Shown here piece after piece: positions 39,659 through 50,400 of a stretch of 64,000 bases of DNA. Below the pieces are notes generated by a model. It was not told the DNA's origin. It ran no database searches and was given only the letters and a program-made list of their open reading frames with translations. Numbering within the stretch: position 1 is the stretch's first letter; every line of letters begins with the position of its first letter. The DNA is from an uncultured Bacilli bacterium (GTDB taxonomy: Bacteria > Bacillota_I > Bacilli_A > ML615J-28 > CAG-313): assembly GCA_934133195.1 (NCBI GenBank), contig CAKPAZ010000003.1:1-64000 (forward strand). The letters run 5' to 3'. The position numbers were made by a program, and so were the translations under genes.

Positions 39659-39690
39659 AAAAAATAGAGGTTTTTTGACCTTTGTTTTTT
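39659..39690 (+). terminator. Terminator-like hairpin in the nrdD leader
   Basis: AAAAAATAGAGGT (39659-39671) pairs over 13 bp, with two wobbles, with ACCTTTGTTTTTT (39678-39690), loop TTTTTG. It sits in the untranslated leader 8 bases before the ribosome site, so it could act as an attenuator or simply as a leader structure. Confidence 0.5.
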
Positions 39691-39712
39691 ATTGTTGAGG
39701 GAGGAAAAAAAG

Positions 39713-42079
39713 ATGTTACAAGTAAAAAAACGTGATGGTAAAGTTGTTGAATTCAACATTACAAAAATTGAAAATGCAATAAAGAAAGCTTTTGAAGCCG
39801 TTAATAAAGCTTACTCTCAAGATATAATTGAACTTCTAGCTTTAAGAGTTACTGCTAACTTTAATGATAAAGTCGTAAATGGCGTAATCTCTGTTGAAGA
39901 TATTCAAGACAGCGTAGAAGTTATCCTAATTCAAGCAAGTTATGTAGATGTTGCTAAAGCATATATTTTATATCGTAAACAACATGAAAATATGCGAAAC
40001 ATCAAATCTACAATTCTTGACTATAAAGATGCGGTAAATAACTATTTAAAGATTAATGACTGGCGTGTAAAAGAAAACTCAACTGTTACATACTCTGTTG
40101 GTGGTTTAATTCTTTCTAACTCTGGTGCTATTACAGCTAACTACTGGTTATCAGAAATCTATGATTCAGAAATTGAAGCCGCTCACAGAAATGCAGATAT
40201 CCATATTCATGATTTATCAATGTTAACAGGATATTGTGCTGGTTGGTCTATTAAACAATTAATTCAAGAAGGATTAGGTGGTGTACCTGGTAAGATTACC
40301 TCAGCACCTGCTGCTCACCTTTCAACTTTATGTAATCAAATGACTAACTTTTTAGGTATCATGCAAAATGAATGGGCAGGAGCACAAGCTTTCTCTTCAT
40401 TTGATACTTATCTTGCACCATTTGTAAAAGTTGATAATCTATCATATAAAGAAGTTAAACAATGCATCCAATCTTTCATTTATGGTGTTAACACTCCAAG
40501 CCGTTGGGGTACACAAGCTCCATTCACTAATATTACATTAGACTGGACAGTACCAAACGACCTTGCAGAACTAAATGCTATTGTTGGTGGTAAAGAACAA
40601 AACTTCAAATACAAAGATTGTGTTAATGAAATGGCAATGGTTAATAAAGCTTTCATCGAAATAATGATTGAAGGCGATGCTAATGGTCGTGGATTCCAAT
40701 ACCCAATTCCTACATACTCAATTACTCGTGATTTCGACTGGTCCCCAACTGAAAACAATAAATTACTATTTGAAATGACTGCTAAATATGGTACTCCATA
40801 TTTCTCAAATTATATCAATAGTGATATGGAACCTAGTGATGTACGTAGTATGTGCTGTCGTTTACGTCTTGACTTAAGAGAATTAAGAAAGAAATCTGGT
40901 GGTTTCTTTGGTAGTGGTGAAAGCACTGGCTCAGTTGGTGTTGTTACTATCAATATGCCACGTATAGCTTACCTTTCTAAGAATGAAGATGAATTCTTTG
41001 AAAGATTAACCAAGATGATGGACATTGCAGCAAGATCATTAAAGATTAAGCGTAATGTAATTACTAAACTTCTTGATGAAGGTCTATATCCATATACAAA
41101 GAGATACCTTGGAACATTTAACAATCACTTCTCAACAATTGGTCTTGTTGGTATGAATGAAGCTTGTCTAAATGCTAACTGGATTCATGAAGATTTAACT
41201 CATAAGAATGCTCAAGAATTCACCAAGAAAGTACTAAACTTCATGCGTGAAAAACTATCTGATTATCAAGAAGAATATGGAGATTTATATAACCTAGAAG
41301 CAACTCCAGCTGAATCTACTTCATATCGTCTTGCTAAACACGATGTAAAACGTTACCCTGATATTATTACAGCATCTAAAGATGGTGGAACTCCATACTA
41401 TACAAATAGTTCTCACCTACCTGTTGGATATACAGAAGATGTCTTCACAGCTCTTGATATCCAAGATGAATTACAAGTTCTATACACATCAGGAACTGTA
41501 TTCCATACTTTCCTTGGCCAAAAACTTCCATCTTGGGAAGCTACAGCTAAACTTGTAAGAAAGATTGCTGAAAACTATCGTCTTCCTTATTATACAATTT
41601 CACCAACTTACTCTGTATGTCCTGTTCATGGATATATCACAGGTGAAGTTTACAAATGTCCTGAATGTGGAAGAAAAACTGAAGTATACAGTCGTATAAC
41701 TGGATATTATCGTCCTGTTCAAAACTGGAATGATGGTAAAGCTGAAGAATTCAAACAAAGAAAGACTTATGACATTGATCATTCTAGTATTGTTGGTAAA
41801 GGTATTCATAAAGAAGAAACTAAACATGAAGAAGTACAACCACTAAATGAAATCTTACTATTTACAACTAAGACTTGTCCAAACTGTAAGATGGCTAAGA
41901 TGCTTCTTGATAAAGCTCAAGTAAAATATGTCGCAGTAGATGCTGAAGATAACGCAGAAGCAACAAAACACTACGGCATCAAAAAAGCTCCAACTCTACT
42001 TGTTCCAACATCAAATGGTGTAGAAGTATATGATAATGTAAGTTTAATCAAAGGATATATTGAAAAAAATGTCAAATAG
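39713..42079 (+). CDS. nrdD: Class III ribonucleotide reductase NrdD with fused thioredoxin-like domain
   Basis: A 788-residue anaerobic ribonucleoside-triphosphate reductase. AGGGAGG before the ATG at 39713 rules out an upstream in-frame start. N-terminal ATP-cone (VKKRDGKVVEFNITKIENAI, about 1-90), then the catalytic barrel, a C-terminal zinc site with cysteines in CPVHGY and CPECGRK, and the glycyl-radical loop SRITGYYRPV with Gly664. After residue ~700 comes a fused redoxin with FTTKTCPNCKMAKMLL (Cys722/Cys725), resembling NrdH/glutaredoxin. This suggests reduction by a thiol-redoxin pathway, and the next gene encodes a thioredoxin reductase. The activase NrdG2 is at 56903-57598. Confidence 0.93.
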   Translation: MLQVKKRDGKVVEFNITKIENAIKKAFEAVNKAYSQDIIELLALRVTANFNDKVVNGVISVEDIQDSVEVILIQASYVDVAKAYILYRKQHENMRNIKSTILDYKDAVNNYLKINDWRVKENSTVTYSVGGLILSNSGAITANYWLSEIYDSEIEAAHRNADIHIHDLSMLTGYCAGWSIKQLIQEGLGGVPGKITSAPAAHLSTLCNQMTNFLGIMQNEWAGAQAFSSFDTYLAPFVKVDNLSYKEVKQCIQSFIYGVNTPSRWGTQAPFTNITLDWTVPNDLAELNAIVGGKEQNFKYKDCVNEMAMVNKAFIEIMIEGDANGRGFQYPIPTYSITRDFDWSPTENNKLLFEMTAKYGTPYFSNYINSDMEPSDVRSMCCRLRLDLRELRKKSGGFFGSGESTGSVGVVTINMPRIAYLSKNEDEFFERLTKMMDIAARSLKIKRNVITKLLDEGLYPYTKRYLGTFNNHFSTIGLVGMNEACLNANWIHEDLTHKNAQEFTKKVLNFMREKLSDYQEEYGDLYNLEATPAESTSYRLAKHDVKRYPDIITASKDGGTPYYTNSSHLPVGYTEDVFTALDIQDELQVLYTSGTVFHTFLGQKLPSWEATAKLVRKIAENYRLPYYTISPTYSVCPVHGYITGEVYKCPECGRKTEVYSRITGYYRPVQNWNDGKAEEFKQRKTYDIDHSSIVGKGIHKEETKHEEVQPLNEILLFTTKTCPNCKMAKMLLDKAQVKYVAVDAEDNAEATKHYGIKKAPTLLVPTSNGVEVYDNVSLIKGYIEKNVK

Positions 42080-42980
42080 TATTTATGATATTATCATCGT
42101 CGGAGCAGGACCTGCAGGAATGACTGCTGCCTTATATGCAAGACGCAGTGATAAGACAGTCTTAATTCTTGAAAAAGAAAACTTTGGTGGTCAAATAGCT
42201 CTAGCCCCAAAAGTAGAAAACTTCCCTACCCTTGAATCTACAACGGGACAAGAACTAGCTGATAAATTACTTAATCAAATCATAGAACTTGGTACAGAAT
42301 TTGAGCTTGAAGAAGTCTTAAAAATTGAAAAAGAAAATGATATATTTACAGTTACAACAAACTATAATGAATATCAATCAAGAACAGTAATTATCGCAAC
42401 TGGTGCAAAACATAAAAAAATGGGACTTGAAAAAGAAGAAGAATTCCTTGGAAAAGGCCTATCTTACTGTGCCGTATGTGATGGTGCTTTCTTCAAAAAT
42501 GAAGAAGTCGCTGTAGTAGGTGATGCTAACTCAGCCTTACAGTATGCCCTTGATTTAAGCACATACTGTCCTAAAGTTTACGTATGCACATTATTTGATT
42601 GCTTCTTTGGCGATCAAATCTTAGTTGATCGTTTACTCCAAAAAGACAACATTGAAATTATTCACAATATTTCATTGATTGACTTAGAAGGAACTGACTC
42701 TCTAGAAGGTTTAGTATTTGAAAATACTAAGACAAAAGAACATTTAACAATCCCAGTAAAAGGAGTATTCATTGCGATTGGTCAAGTACCAAACAATGAT
42801 ATAGTTAAAAACCTTGTTGATATCGACAACCAAGGTTATGTAATTACTGATGAAAACCTTCTAACTAAAACCAAAGGATTATTTGTTGCGGGGGACTGCC
42901 GTACAAAAAATGTACGTCAAGCAACCACAGCTGTAAGTGATGGAGCAATAGCTGCTATCCAGGCAATAAAATTACTATAA
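42069..42980 (+). CDS. trxB: Thioredoxin reductase-type flavoprotein
   Basis: A 303-residue FAD/NADPH protein. FAD motif IIIVGAGPAGMTAALYARR, redox-active Cys134/Cys137 in CAVCDGAFF, NADPH motif VAVVGDANSALQYAL, and a final FAD motif GLFVAGDCRTKNVRQ. The NADPH motif reads GDANSA rather than the usual GGGxSA. The start is taken as ATG 42069; a TTG at 42060 is possible. It overlaps the end of nrdD, strongly suggesting it reduces the thioredoxin-like domain fused to NrdD. Confidence 0.92.
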   Translation: MSNSIYDIIIVGAGPAGMTAALYARRSDKTVLILEKENFGGQIALAPKVENFPTLESTTGQELADKLLNQIIELGTEFELEEVLKIEKENDIFTVTTNYNEYQSRTVIIATGAKHKKMGLEKEEEFLGKGLSYCAVCDGAFFKNEEVAVVGDANSALQYALDLSTYCPKVYVCTLFDCFFGDQILVDRLLQKDNIEIIHNISLIDLEGTDSLEGLVFENTKTKEHLTIPVKGVFIAIGQVPNNDIVKNLVDIDNQGYVITDENLLTKTKGLFVAGDCRTKNVRQATTAVSDGAIAAIQAIKLL

Positions 42981-42988
42981 AAACAAAC

Positions 42989-43030
42989 CCCTAAGCAAAT
43001 TAGAAACGATACTTTGCTTAGGGATTTTTT
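42989..43030 (+). terminator. Terminator of nrdD-trxB
   Basis: Perfect 11-bp stem CCCTAAGCAAA (42989-42999) / TTTGCTTAGGG (43013-43023), followed by TTTTTT. Confidence 0.95.
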
Positions 43031-43067
43031 AAAATAACGAGAAGAAAACAAGAAAGAGGATAAATTT

Positions 43068-43619
43068 ATGGTTATTGAAAAAGTAGTTGATAAAGATGAA
43101 ATGATAAGAGATATAAAATTATTTAAAAGATATTGTCTTTTACCATTTAAAAGGGGATTATTAGTATTTCCAATTAGTTTAGTTGTAGCATTTCTTCTTC
43201 TTCTTTTTGGATATATCATTGACTCTAGTTCACCTATAGATTATATTGTTATTGGAATAGCATTACTATATTTTGTTCTTGCGGCAGCTCGTGTTCTAAT
43301 AAAATCCAATAAAGAAATTAAGAAACTAATAAATGATAGAACGAAAATCTACAATACCAGAGATTATATTATTAGAAAATTTACTTTTAATAATAATCAA
43401 TTAGTTATTGAAGGAAACGATGGAACTAATCAAGTAACTGAGACATTTTCATTGGATGATCTTTATGTAGCATGGATTGATAAAAAAAGAACAGCTTTTA
43501 TTCTTCAATTTAAAGCAGGAAAAAACAAAAAGATAGTTGCAGCTCATTCAGATAAAATAGATGAATTAGAAGCATATTTTATAAATAATAATATAAGGTA
43601 TCATATAGTAAAAAAATAA
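43068..43619 (+). CDS. YcxB-like membrane protein, copy 1
   Basis: A 183-residue protein: short cytoplasmic N-terminus, two membrane helices (about residues 33-54 and 62-82), then a soluble domain (about 100-180) of the YcxB C-terminal type, with YIIRKFTFNNNQLVIEG, FSLDDLYVAWIDKKRTAFILQF and a final DKIDELEAYFINNNIRYHIVK. Function of the family unknown. AGAGGA ribosome site. The next gene is a near copy. Confidence 0.78.
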   Translation: MVIEKVVDKDEMIRDIKLFKRYCLLPFKRGLLVFPISLVVAFLLLLFGYIIDSSSPIDYIVIGIALLYFVLAAARVLIKSNKEIKKLINDRTKIYNTRDYIIRKFTFNNNQLVIEGNDGTNQVTETFSLDDLYVAWIDKKRTAFILQFKAGKNKKIVAAHSDKIDELEAYFINNNIRYHIVKK

Positions 43620-43674
43620 TAATATTTATAATATAATAACCATAAAGTTTAATACAAAAAGGAGAAAATATTTT

Positions 43675-44235
43675 ATGATTATTGAAAAAGTAGTTGATAA
43701 AAATGAAATGATAAGAGACTTAAAATTATTTAAGAAATATTATCTTTTACCATTTAAAACTCAATCATTGATATTTCTATTTCTTATTATTTATGGTGCC
43801 ATTAATTTTCTTTTTGCATATTTATTTTCAATTGAATCAAAGTTTGTAGATATAAGTATGATTATTGTTGCACTAGCAGTACTATATTATTTAATTATAG
43901 CGGCTCGTACTTTGATAAAAACCAATAAAGATATTAAGATGCTAATAAATGATAGAACGAAAATCTACGATACTAGAGATTATATTATTAGAAGATTTAC
44001 CTTTACTGCTGATGAATTAATTATTGAAAAAGATGATGGAACTAATCAAGTAACTGATAAGTTTTTATTAGATGATCTTTATATAGTATGGATTGATAAA
44101 AAAAGAAAAGCTTTTATCATGCAATTTAAAACTGGTAAAAATAAAAGGATACTAGCAGTTTATTCAGATAAAATAGATGAATTAGAAACATATTTCATAA
44201 ATAATAATATAAGGTATCATATAGTAAAAAGATAA
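43675..44235 (+). CDS. YcxB-like membrane protein, copy 2
   Basis: A 186-residue tandem paralogue of the previous gene. Both ends are nearly identical to it (IIEKVVDKNEMIRDLKLFKK; DKIDELETYFINNNIRYHIVK) while the two membrane helices have diverged strongly, suggesting a recent duplication with change focused in the membrane part. AAGGAG ribosome site, 55 bases after copy 1. Confidence 0.78.
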   Translation: MIIEKVVDKNEMIRDLKLFKKYYLLPFKTQSLIFLFLIIYGAINFLFAYLFSIESKFVDISMIIVALAVLYYLIIAARTLIKTNKDIKMLINDRTKIYDTRDYIIRRFTFTADELIIEKDDGTNQVTDKFLLDDLYIVWIDKKRKAFIMQFKTGKNKRILAVYSDKIDELETYFINNNIRYHIVKR

Positions 44236-44264
44236 TGATACTTAAATATAATCACTAATAAAAT

Positions 44265-44315
44265 AAAAAGCTCTTAAGTTAACAAGTTCATGACTTGAAA
44301 ACTTAAGGCTTTTTT
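44265..44315. terminator. Terminator with duplicated 36-bp element, copy A
   Basis: Arms CTTAAGTT (44273-44280) and AACTTAAG (44300-44307) enclose an inner stem CAAGT/ACTTG, with A-rich and T-rich flanks. Bases 44273-44308 are identical to 56861-56896 on the other side of the giant gene. Confidence 0.9.
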
Positions 44316-44316
44316 A

Positions 44317-44374
44317 TATTGTAAAATTATATTGTAAAATTATATTGATAAAAATTTATCAATATAGTTTTACA
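44317..44374. repeat. Short direct repeats and a palindrome before the giant protease gene
   Basis: ATATTGTAAAATT occurs twice in tandem (from 44317), then a variant. TGTAAAA (44333-44339) and ATATTGATAAA (44342-44352) form an inverted repeat with TTTATCAATAT (44355-44365) and TTTTACA (44368-44374). The right arm covers the -35 (TTTACA 44369-44374) of a promoter with TAAAAT at 44392-44397 (17-base spacer), so the palindrome may be an operator. Confidence 0.5.
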
Positions 44375-44440
44375 GAATAATTAATTTGTGGTAAAATATA
44401 ATGGTAGAGAGATAGAGGGATATAAATTAGAGGAGGAAAT

Positions 44441-47400
44441 ATGAAGAATAAAATTTTAAGAATCTTTACAGCTGTTTTATTGTTAACTACTATATTGGTT
44501 GTTACCCTTTCATCTTACAAGAAAAAAGATGATTATGAAGATAATAAACCAACAATACAAGAAGATTTAAATAAGTATGCAGGTAGCTATGACATACATA
44601 AAATTGTATTACAAAATACAAATGAAGTAACGGCGAAAAAATTAGCTGAAAGATTTAATGCTAAATTGAGAATTACTTCAGATGGAAGTTATGCTACACT
44701 AACTCTTCCTGATGATATAACAATAAACGATATTGTTAAAAGTAATAAAAATAGAGATATTTTAAGCTTAATTGCGCCTGACTATAAGGCTACTCTATCA
44801 GAACTAACTGAAGAAAGAACAACTAACTTTCCTACTGTTTCTGTAGAGGATGAATATTATGATTTACAAACATACTTAAAATATTTAAATTTACAAGATG
44901 TTTGGAAAAATTATAAGGGCAGTGGAAAAACTATTGCTGTTATAGATACAGGTATAGATACAGACCACCCTGAATTTGCAGGCCGAATAAGCGAATATTC
45001 ATATAATGCTACATTAGATAAGATAGTTAAAGACTGTGTCAATGAAGATGGCAGTTATGACTGGAGCATTATAGAAGATGAACAAGGACATGGTACCGCT
45101 GTATCAGGTGTAATAGCTGCATCAATGAACAATGAAATTGGTATTGCTGGTATTGCTCCGGAAGCTAAAATTCTAACTATTAAAGCTGAATGTGATAAAA
45201 ATGGTAATTTCAAGAACACATCAGACTTAGTATTTGGTTTATATTATGCAATTGAACAAAATGTTGATGTTGTAAACATGAGTTTTGGAAGTCCAGTCAA
45301 TGTATTTTCAACTCCTGCTAAACTTGCTGTTGATAGTGACATAGTTTGTATTGCCGCTGCAGGAAATGAATCAACTGCAAAACTTACATATCCAGCAGCA
45401 GATGAAAACGTCATAGGTGTTGGTGCTTTAGCTGATAATTCTTGGGAACTTGCATCTTACTCTAACTATGGTGATAATACTGATGTTGTTGCTCCAGGAA
45501 CTGTTTATACAACATATCTAAATGGCACTTACAAAACAATGTCAGGAACAAGTTTTTCAGCTCCTATTGTTTCATCTTTAATTGCTTTATTCTATAATCA
45601 TTACATGACAACTGATTATGCAAAAGAAGTATTATATGCCGCAAGTTATGATTTAGAAAGTAAGGGAAAAGACTTTTACTTTGGATATGGTGCTGTTGAT
45701 GCAAGTGCTTTAATTTTAGAAGAAAAAGGAACAGTCACATTTAACTATTTAACTGATGAAATTAATCCAACAACACAAATATTTATCAAAAATCATCCAT
45801 TACAAAATATTCCTCAACCGGAAAGATTATATTCAGTTTTTGATGGTTGGTATTATGATATTAATTGTAAAGATGAAATTGACCTATATGTTGATGCATG
45901 GACAAGCGATTTAACTCTATATTGTAGTTGGGGTAATGAAGATGATGTTCTTCCTTATACATATACTACTTTAGATGATAATTCTATTGAAATAACATCA
46001 TACATTGGTAAGAGAAAATATATCACAATTCCTGAATATATTGATAACAAAAAAGTAACAAGCATTGGAAGATCAGCTTTCGCAAACAATACTAAATTAG
46101 TAAACGTAAATCTACCTAGTGGTTTAAAATCAATTAAAGATTACGCTTTTGATGGATGTATTAATATCAAGAATTTTGAAATTCCATCAAGTGTTATAAG
46201 TATTGGAATTAATGCTTTTAGAAATAATATAAGTCTTTATAATATTAATTTCTTAAGTGATAGTAAACTTGAAGTAATTGATGAATATGCATTTATAAAT
46301 TGCTCATCTCTTACTAGATTTGATATTCCTAAAAATGTAAAATATAATGAAGAAAATAATTACTTCACAGGTAGTGCCTTTGTTGGATGTACTAATCTAA
46401 GACAAGTTAACGCAAGTAGAGATAGTAAATATTTAACATCAATTAATGGTGTTTTATATAACAAAGCATCTTCAACAATCATTTTATACCCTGCTGGTTT
46501 ATCAAATGAAACATATGATTTACCAACATCAGTAACTAAACTTGGTAAGTACTCATTCGCATTTTCTAATATTGATACAATTGATTTAAAGAATGTAACA
46601 GCGATTAATTCAAATGCATTTGAATCATCTCGAATAAGAAAAATAACCTTAAGTGATAAAGTAACAACCCTTGGAAGTTTTGCTTTTATAAACTCACAAA
46701 TTAACGATATTACTTTAGGACATGGCCTAAAGGCTTTAGAATCTGGTACTTTCAGACAATGTAATAACTTATATTCAATAACTATACCAAATTCAATAGT
46801 TTATATTAGAGGTCCTATTGGAGCCTTTTTCGAAAGTTCACTTACAGACATTACTTTTGAAGAAGAATCTAAACTTTTATTAATCGATGATTATACATTT
46901 GCTAATTCTAATTTACATAAAATTGAAATTCCATCTTCAGTTGTAAAAATTGGTATGTCAGCTTTTTATGGATGTTCAAATCTAACCGAAGTAATAATTA
47001 ATAATGATTCAGCTTTGTCAGTAATTGATGAAAATGCATTTAGTTATACATCAATAAAAACTATCAACTTAACTAGTCATCTTTATACAATAGGTGCAGG
47101 TGCATTCTTTGCGACAAAACTAGAAGAAGTAACAATACCTAGTAGTGTTAATCAAATATATGGAAGTTCATTTGCTGGAAACATATACTTAAAAAACATC
47201 TTTGTATCACCAGATAACAAGATGTTAACATCCATTGATGGAGTGGTTTACACTAAAGATTATTCAACCCTTTTCGCATATCCAGCTGGTAAAGATTTAT
47301 CATCATATACCATTGATGGAAGAGTAACTGAAATAGGTGAATATGCTTTCTATGGTGCATGCAATTTAACTAGTATTGATTTTCCTGAAAATCTAATAAT

Positions 47401-50400
47401 TATAAATGATTATGCTTTTTCTTCATTATCGAATATTTCCTATTATAATTTACCTTCTAGTTTAACTTCAATTGGTGAATATGCATTCAGTGACAATGAA
47501 AAGTTACAAGGAACTACAATCCCAGGCAATGTTGAAACTATAGGAAGATATGCCTTTAAAGGAAATTATAATTGTATAAATATTAATATTACAACACCAT
47601 CTAAACTTGATAGATTACCATATGGAGTTTTCGCGTATACAGGAATCTATAGTTTTAGAATTCCTTCAAGTATTTCAAGTATTTCTCAAGATGTCTTTTT
47701 AGGATGTAATAATCTAGATTCCATCACCTTTGAAGAAAATAGTAAATTACAAGCAATTAGTGCTTACACATTCTCTGGATGTGATCAGTTAAGAGTAATT
47801 ACTTTTGAAAATGGTTCTAACCTAGAAACCATTGAAGCCCATGCTTTTGAAGGCTTGAAAAACTTAACAACTATTGATTTTGGTGATGCTAGTGTAAAAA
47901 CAATTAGTAACTATGCTTTTAGATTTTGTACTTCATTACAAAATATTACGCTTCCTGAAACATTAACATTTATTGGACGTTATGCCTTTTATGGTTGTAA
48001 ATCCTTAACTAAATTAACTATCCCTTCATCAGTTGATTATATCGGAAGATATGCATTTAATCTTGCTTCATCATTAGATATTTACTTTGAAAGTGATACC
48101 TTACCTTCTAATATCCAAGAATACTGGGATAAAGGTATTAATAGTTATCACATAGGAGTTAAAGAAATTAAACAAGATGAAAATTTTGAATATGCTATAT
48201 TAAGAAATAATACTATATCAATTATTAAATACCTTGGAAATGAAAAAACTCTTGATTTAACAAACTTATCAATTGGAACTGTTTCATCTATTGGTGGTCA
48301 TGCTTTCATGAATTCAAGTGTTGAAAGTATAGTTTTACCAGAAACATTAATAGAAATTCAATATTATGCCTTCAAAAATTCACGTATTAAAACATTAATC
48401 ATTCCTGATAGCGTTATAAGAATTGGCAATAATGCCTTTGAAGCATCAAGTATTGAAACAATTACTATTAATGAAACAAGTAATTTAAAATATATCGATC
48501 AATATGCCTTTAGTTTATGTACTTCATTAAAGAGTATATATTTACCAAGTTCTTTAATTAAGCTTGGAACTGGAGCTTTTGAAAAGAGTTCACTAGAAAC
48601 TGTAAACTTTGATGAAAATATTACTATAAATGAAATCCCTGAGGATTGTTTCTTAGGAACAAAATTGGTAAATGTTGTTTTACCTAATACTGTTACATTA
48701 ATTAATAACAGTGCGTTTAGAGAAGTAGAAACATTATTAAATATAACATTTGGAACATCTAAACTTTCAATTTTATCAAATGCCTTTTATAATTCTGGCT
48801 TACAAGAAGTATATCTTCCTGAAAACATTGAATATGTTGGTGAATATAGTTTTGTAGGTTTAAAGAATTTAAAAGAATTTAAAGTAAGTGAAAATAATAA
48901 ATATTATCAACAAATTGATGGTGCGTTATATACAAAAGATGGTAAAAAAATAATAGCCTACCCAGCTGGAAAAACGGGTAGCATTACGCTTCCAACGTCT
49001 ATTGAAACAATTGGATTTGGAGCTTTTGAAAACTCTAGTTTAACAAACATAGAGTTTGGTGCAGAATCTAATATTTTAAATATTGGATATAGAGCGTTCT
49101 TTAACGCTAAAAATTTAGTAGAAATAACAATACCTGATAGTGTTATTTCCATAGATTATTATGCTTTTGCTAATTGTGATAGATTAGAAAGTGTAAATAT
49201 CAGTGAAAACTCAAAATTAGCAGGAATTTATGAAGGTGCATTCTACGGATGTATTAACTTAAAATACATCACTTTACCTGATACATTATATGTAATTAGT
49301 GATTACTGTTTCAGTGGATGCTCATCACTTACTCGTATACCTGTTAATGAAACATCTAGCTTAATTGATATAGCTAGTTATGCCTTTGCTTACTCAGGAT
49401 TAACCGAAGTAAATATTCCACTTTCAATAGTTAATCTTGGTGCATATAGTTTCAAAGGAATAAAAGCAACAACAATAGTAATTCCTTCTGAAAATCAAGA
49501 AATTCTCAAGATTGGTATTGGTGCCTTTGAAGAATGCGAATACCTAGAAGAAATTACATTACCATTTATTGGTGGTAGCTTTGAAGATGAAACTAATTAT
49601 TGGGTAGGATATGTATTTGGTGCTGGAACATATGAAGCTAACGAAGATTATCTACCTGATTTATTAAAAAAGATTACTATCGATGAAGGTATAAAAGTAG
49701 TAAAAAACAATTCGTTTTATAATATTAAAAAATTAGAAGAAATTGATCTTCCTTATAGTTTGGAATTAATAAATGCTTATGCTTTCTATCTTTGTGAAAG
49801 TAGACATCAATTTAAAAGTTCGATATCATTGTCAGGTGATTTTCAAGATTTAAATATGAATTTGGGATCAAATCTATATGGAACATTGAATATAACGTCA
49901 TTTGTCACTAGCCTAACTGTAGAAAAAATACAATTAGATTGTTATGATTTAACAAGTGTATCATTACCTGCAACAAAGAGATTTCCATATTTTAAAAATT
50001 GTAACCGATTACAAGAAATTATTATTCCCGAAGGAACTGAAATTATAGCAGATGACACATGCAATAGTAGCATAATAAAAGAAATTACATTACCTAGTTC
50101 TTTAAAATATATATATGATGAAGCTTTTGGAGGTTCGATATATATTTATAGAATTATCAATAATAGTTCATTAGACATTAAACTTGGAGATAGATCATGT
50201 GGATGGGCAACTACCTACGCAAATGAATTAATTGATAAAGATGGTAACAAAATAGTATCAAATGATGACTATAGTATAATTGATTATAATAACTTTAGAT
50301 TTACATATAAAGATAATAAATATACTTTAGTAGACTATTTAGGATCTGAAGTAGATGTAGTATTACCTGAATTTATATATGGAACTAGTTACGAAATAAA

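Noticed and set aside
44317..44374. AT-rich repeats considered as an origin of replication or iterons
   Set aside because: Only two full tandem copies, no DnaA boxes seen, and the palindrome covers the -35 of the next gene.
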